Shown: positions 5,657 through 7,357 of the stretch, piece by piece | Position numbering within the stretch: position 1 is the stretch's first letter | Layout: each line of letters starts with the position of its first letter | Assembly (NCBI GenBank): GCA_964450795.1 | Contig: CAYVDI010000042.1 | Location: forward strand, 1 to 7,357 | DNA: 7,357 nt | Direction of reading: 5' to 3' | Source of the DNA: JAGOTT01 sp964450795 | Lineage (GTDB): Bacteria > Patescibacteriota > Minisyncoccia > Moranbacterales > UBA1568 | Made by a program: the position numbers and the translations under genes | Notes under the pieces: generated by a model | What the model saw: the letters and a program-made list of their open reading frames with translations, nothing else | What the model was told of the DNA's origin: nothing | Databases searched by the model: none

Positions 5657-6106
5657 ATGCCAGAAAACAGCGTCACGCTACACAGGGTGCTCAAGGCATC
5701 GCCGGAAAAGGTGTACCGGGCGTTTACCGAACCCGAAGCGCTTGCCTCGTGGATTCCTCCGTACGGTTTCGTGTGTGTCGTTCATGGAATGGACGTGAAA
5801 GAAGGCGGAACGTTCAAATCGTCGTTCATCAATTTCACGACGGGGAAAGAGGAATCTTTCGGCGGAAAATACCTAGAAGTCAAACCGAACGAGTTCTTGA
5901 AATACACGGACGTGTTCGATGATCCGAATCTGCCCGGAGAAATGACCACTTCCGTCTGGTTCGGAAGGGTTTCCTGCGGCACGGAACTCAAGATCATCCA
6001 GGAAGGAATCCCGGCCGTCATACCGACGGAGATGTGCTATCTCGGATGGCAGGAATCATTGGAAAAGTTGGCCAAACTCGTCGAACCGGAAATCCCGGGC
6101 GCTTGA
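5657..6106 (+). CDS. SRPBCC / AHSA1-family (START-like) protein
   Basis: This encodes 149 residues, the full length of a single-domain AHSA1-like protein (Activator of Hsp90 ATPase homologue 1, SRPBCC fold). Diagnostic pieces in order are HRVLKASPEKVYRAFTEPEA (N-terminal strand and helix), LASWIPPYGF, GGTFKSSF, GGKYLEVKPNEFLKYTDVF, MTTSVWF, GTELKIIQEG and the C-terminal helix GWQESLEKLAKLVEP. The family forms a hydrophobic cavity and is often linked to small-molecule binding or stress; the ligand cannot be read from sequence. The bacterial single-domain members are not proven Hsp90 co-chaperones. No Shine-Dalgarno is visible before ATG 5657, and only weak -10-like words (TATTCT, TACAAG) lie upstream. 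Expression may therefore be from the 5305 promoter or from a second leaderless start. Confidence 0.95.
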   Translation: MPENSVTLHRVLKASPEKVYRAFTEPEALASWIPPYGFVCVVHGMDVKEGGTFKSSFINFTTGKEESFGGKYLEVKPNEFLKYTDVFDDPNLPGEMTTSVWFGRVSCGTELKIIQEGIPAVIPTEMCYLGWQESLEKLAKLVEPEIPGA

Positions 6107-6108
6107 AG

Positions 6109-6120
6109 CCAAATATTTGG
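6109..6120. other. Perfect 12-bp palindrome
   Basis: CCAAATATTTGG is an exact inverted repeat three bases after the AHSA1 stop codon, in the convergent gap before the minus-strand terminator. It is AT-centred with no loop, so a protein-binding site is as likely as a hairpin; it could also be chance. Confidence 0.4.
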
Positions 6121-6136
6121 GTCAGGTAAGCAAATG

Positions 6137-6169
6137 AAAAAACGGCGGGGCATTGTGGCCTCGCCGTTT
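6137..6169 (-). terminator. Intrinsic terminator of the 98-aa gene, between convergent genes
   Basis: The stem 6140-6151 pairs with 6158-6169 (12 bp including one G-T) around a 6-base loop. On the minus strand it runs into TTTTTT. On the plus strand only TTT follows, so it would stop the AHSA1 transcript less efficiently. Confidence 0.85.
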
Positions 6170-6183
6170 GTCGTGCTCCCCAT

Positions 6184-6480
6184 TCAGAATTTCCCGACTT
6201 CCATGCTGATCCGGAACGGGTCGTCGCCGATGAGAATGGTCGCATCCTCGGATTTCTCGTTGAGATCGAACAGGAGGCTGGTCATCCCGATCTTTACCTG
6301 GACAAATATGGCGTTCTTTTCGACCCTGTCGACCCGGATGGAAATCCCTTCGCGGGCCCATTCGCGTTGCCATCCGCCGAGAGCGTTGGCCAGTTCCCTC
6401 CCCGTGATTTCCTGCGACTGCGTAAGCCTGAAAAGCAGAGCCGAGTTTTTCGGCGTCGTGATAATCGCGACCGGTTCCAT
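6184..6480 (-). CDS. Hypothetical 98-aa protein
   Basis: Not recognised. The start ATG 6478-6480 has AAGGAG at 6488-6493 with a 7-base spacer and a strong promoter upstream, so this is very likely a real gene. The protein is small and soluble, with no membrane segment or cysteine. Its first strand (EPVAIITTPKNSALLFRLT) leads into a helix (EITGRELANALGGWQREWAR). Alternating strands follow: GISIRVDRVEKNAIFVQVKI, TSLLFDLNEK, DATILIG and PFRISMEVG. The overall shape is one helix against a beta sheet. It may be a small binding or regulatory domain, but nothing identifies a ligand. It is transcribed alone and converges with the AHSA1 gene. Confidence 0.85.
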   Translation of the reverse strand: MEPVAIITTPKNSALLFRLTQSQEITGRELANALGGWQREWAREGISIRVDRVEKNAIFVQVKIGMTSLLFDLNEKSEDATILIGDDPFRISMEVGKF

Positions 6481-6522
6481 TTCCGAACTCCTTCCGTTTG
6501 GTAATGTGCCAAAAGACCCGAT

Positions 6523-6551
6523 ATCATAGCCCTTCGCTTCTCGGAAGTCAA
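6523..6551 (-). promoter_or_regulatory. Strong sigma70-type promoter of the 98-aa gene
   Basis: On the minus strand TTGACT (6546-6551), a 17-base spacer and TATGAT (6523-6528) give near-consensus elements at ideal spacing. The transcript should start near 6516, leaving a leader of about 35 bases with the AAGGAG site. Confidence 0.88.
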
Positions 6552-6645
6552 TAGACCGTCACCTGGAAGAATTGGCGGTACAGGAAAGAAAAAGCGAACG
6601 GAGAAGTAGTAAAAGAGAGGGGCTTATCATTAAGGATGGAGAAAT

Positions 6646-6813
6646 ATGGACCGAGTGAAGGTTGAAAACCACAGTTTCACGGGGTTTTCGTGGTTTGCAG
6701 GGTGGCTTTTTACGATCGGTTTCCTCGAACTCGCTTTCTGGAAGGGTGTGCTCGCCGCTGTCTTGTGGCCGTACTATATCGGGCAGTACGTGCATTCGAT
6801 AGCCGCAAATTGA
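6646..6813 (+). CDS. Small hydrophobic membrane protein (55 aa)
   Basis: This is a short open frame in the gap between two minus-strand genes. After a polar start (MDRVKVENHSFTG) it is almost entirely hydrophobic and aromatic: FSWFAGWLFTIGFLELAFW, then KGVLAAVLWPYYIGQYV, ending HSIAAN. That is one long or two short membrane helices with six aromatic residues clustered at 14-32 and a WPYYIG motif. AAGGA (6632-6636), nine bases before the ATG, and GGAG closer in offer a Shine-Dalgarno. The density of Trp/Phe/Tyr and the clean polar-to-hydrophobic layout argue against a chance frame. From memory, similar small 'FWKxxLAxxxWPYYxG' proteins occur in Parcubacteria; function is unknown. No convincing promoter was found; TATCAT at 6625-6630 lacks a -35. 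It converges with the 99-aa gene. Confidence 0.78.
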   Translation: MDRVKVENHSFTGFSWFAGWLFTIGFLELAFWKGVLAAVLWPYYIGQYVHSIAAN

Positions 6814-6835
6814 CCCTGCGGGATGTGCGAGAAAG

Positions 6836-6865
6836 AAAAAACGGCGGGTCATTCGACCTCGCCGT
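6836..6865 (-). terminator. Intrinsic terminator of the 99-aa gene
   Basis: ACGGCG-GGTC pairs with GACC-CGCCGT (one bulged T) around ATTC. On the minus strand it runs into TTTTTTCTTTC. It lies about 18 bases beyond the TGA at 6884-6886. Confidence 0.82.
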
Positions 6866-6883
6866 CCGGTTTGCCGCGGTGAC

Positions 6884-7183
6884 TCAAAGCTTCGCGACAA
6901 TCTCCTGAAGCCGATCCGTTCCGGCCTTGTCGCTGAAAAGGCGCCATACCCCGTCGTCTTTGCCCGAATAGGAGCCAGGGACGAAGAGTGTCCATTCCTT
7001 CTCGATACCGCCGAAGAGGAATATCTTTGGGTAACGGGTCTTTCCCCATTCCTCTACGTTCGGAGTAATGGAAGAAGAGATGTTTTTGTCATTGATCAGG
7101 GCGGAAATCCTCTCGACGAGCGCTGCCACGGCATCGTGGTTCATCGGGTCGATCGGTTTTGAGAGCAAGAAATCGACGAACAT
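6884..7183 (-). CDS. Hypothetical 99-aa protein
   Basis: Not recognised. The start ATG 7181-7183 follows AAGGAA (7189-7194) by five bases, with a good promoter upstream. The protein is small, soluble and free of cysteine. Helix 1 covers the stretch after the start (NHDAVAALVERISALIND). Strand-like segments follow (NISSSITPNVEEW, PKIFLFGG, EWTLFVPGSYSG, GVWRLFSDKAG), then a final helix (DRLQEIVAKL). The pattern 'WTLFVPGSYSGKDDGVWRLF' suggests a compact beta-rich domain. It stands alone between its own promoter and terminator and is divergent from the gene beginning at 7319. There is no shared sequence with the similarly sized protein at 6184-6480 that I can see. Confidence 0.85.
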   Translation of the reverse strand: MFVDFLLSKPIDPMNHDAVAALVERISALINDKNISSSITPNVEEWGKTRYPKIFLFGGIEKEWTLFVPGSYSGKDDGVWRLFSDKAGTDRLQEIVAKL

Positions 7184-7215
7184 GCGGCTTCCTTTTTTTC
7201 AAGAACGATACGAGA

Positions 7216-7244
7216 AGTATCACCGAGAGGAGATGATCTGTCAA
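7216..7244 (-). promoter_or_regulatory. Promoter of the 99-aa gene
   Basis: On the minus strand a perfect -35 TTGACA (7239-7244), a 17-base spacer and GATACT (7216-7221, 4 of 6) lie upstream of the AAGGAA site, placing transcription start near 7209. Confidence 0.75.
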
Positions 7245-7261
7245 AAGACGCCAGCCTCTCC

Positions 7262-7290
7262 TTGACCTTGTAATGAGGCGGATGTATTTT
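7262..7290 (+). promoter_or_regulatory. Candidate promoter of the gene starting at 7319
   Basis: TTGACC (7262-7267), 17 bases, then TATTTT (7285-7290, 4 of 6). It is back to back with the minus-strand promoter at 7216-7244, with 17 bases between the two -35 boxes. The leader would be about 20 bases with no Shine-Dalgarno. Confidence 0.5.
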
Positions 7291-7318
7291 TGAGACATAA
7301 ACCGCTAAGCGATCCGTT

Positions 7319-7357
7319 ATGAAATTCTTTCGAACCATCCGAGCGAGCCTGCACGAT
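7319..7357 (+). CDS. Start of an unidentified gene, truncated by the window edge
   Basis: ATG at 7319 opens MKFFRTIRASLHD and stays open to the edge (13 codons). The basic, aromatic opening is typical of the cytoplasmic N-terminus of a membrane protein, but too little is present to name it. No Shine-Dalgarno precedes it; a candidate promoter lies 28 bases upstream and the preceding gene is divergent, which supports a gene start here. Confidence 0.5.
   Translation, partial: MKFFRTIRASLHD

Noticed and set aside
5097..5798. Plus-strand 233-codon open frame
   Set aside because: It runs across two promoters and three better supported genes in other frames; its translation is Arg-rich and low in structure, as expected for a shadow frame in GC-rich DNA.
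1..7357. CRISPR array, tRNA or rRNA gene
   Set aside because: The only repeats of length are the 61-bp pair 1.2 kb apart; no regularly spaced short repeats, tRNA cloverleaf arms with TTCRA loop, or rRNA core sequences were seen on either strand by eye.

Overview
The window is a stretch of bacterial chromosome that looks like a member of the Patescibacteria (CPR; Parcubacteria-like). This rests on family resemblance, not on a marker phylogeny. The DnaK C-terminal half is clearly bacterial. The 102-aa membrane protein at 5305 matches, from memory, a small membrane protein recurrent in Parcubacteria. Most other genes are short, unrecognised and singly transcribed. Most of the window is GC-rich by eye; one gene (1475-2266) is conspicuously AT-rich.

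Layout. Positions 1-1421 hold the 3' part of dnaK, closed by a strong terminator. An AT-rich gene follows (1475-2266) for a helical protein with about three C-terminal membrane segments; it looks acquired. Next come a REP-like hairpin, a terminator and a 167-aa unknown protein (2439-2942) that faintly resembles the GlcG/HbpS fold. A minus-strand 303-aa unknown gene (3186-4097) lies between two 61-bp direct repeats (3088-3148 and 4293-4353), each next to a minus-strand terminator. A minus-strand histidine-phosphatase gene (4385-5158) is divergent from two plus-strand genes, a small membrane protein (5305-5613) and an AHSA1/SRPBCC protein (5657-6106). The right end holds two minus-strand unknown genes of about 100 residues (6184-6480 and 6884-7183), a 55-aa hydrophobic plus-strand gene between them (6646-6813), and the first 13 codons of a plus-strand gene running off the edge (7319).

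How it works together. There is no obvious multi-gene pathway. The minus-strand genes look like independent units. Each has a Shine-Dalgarno sequence and a terminator, and a sigma70-type promoter that is strong for three of them and has a weak -10 for the fourth. Three of the terminators share nearly the same stem. Some plus-strand genes lack a Shine-Dalgarno sequence, and the one at 5305 has an extended -10 so close to its ATG that a leaderless mRNA is likely. The most distinctive signals are the 61-bp direct repeat pair around the 303-aa gene and the AT-rich membrane-protein gene behind dnaK. No tRNA, rRNA, CRISPR array, transposase or integrase was seen.
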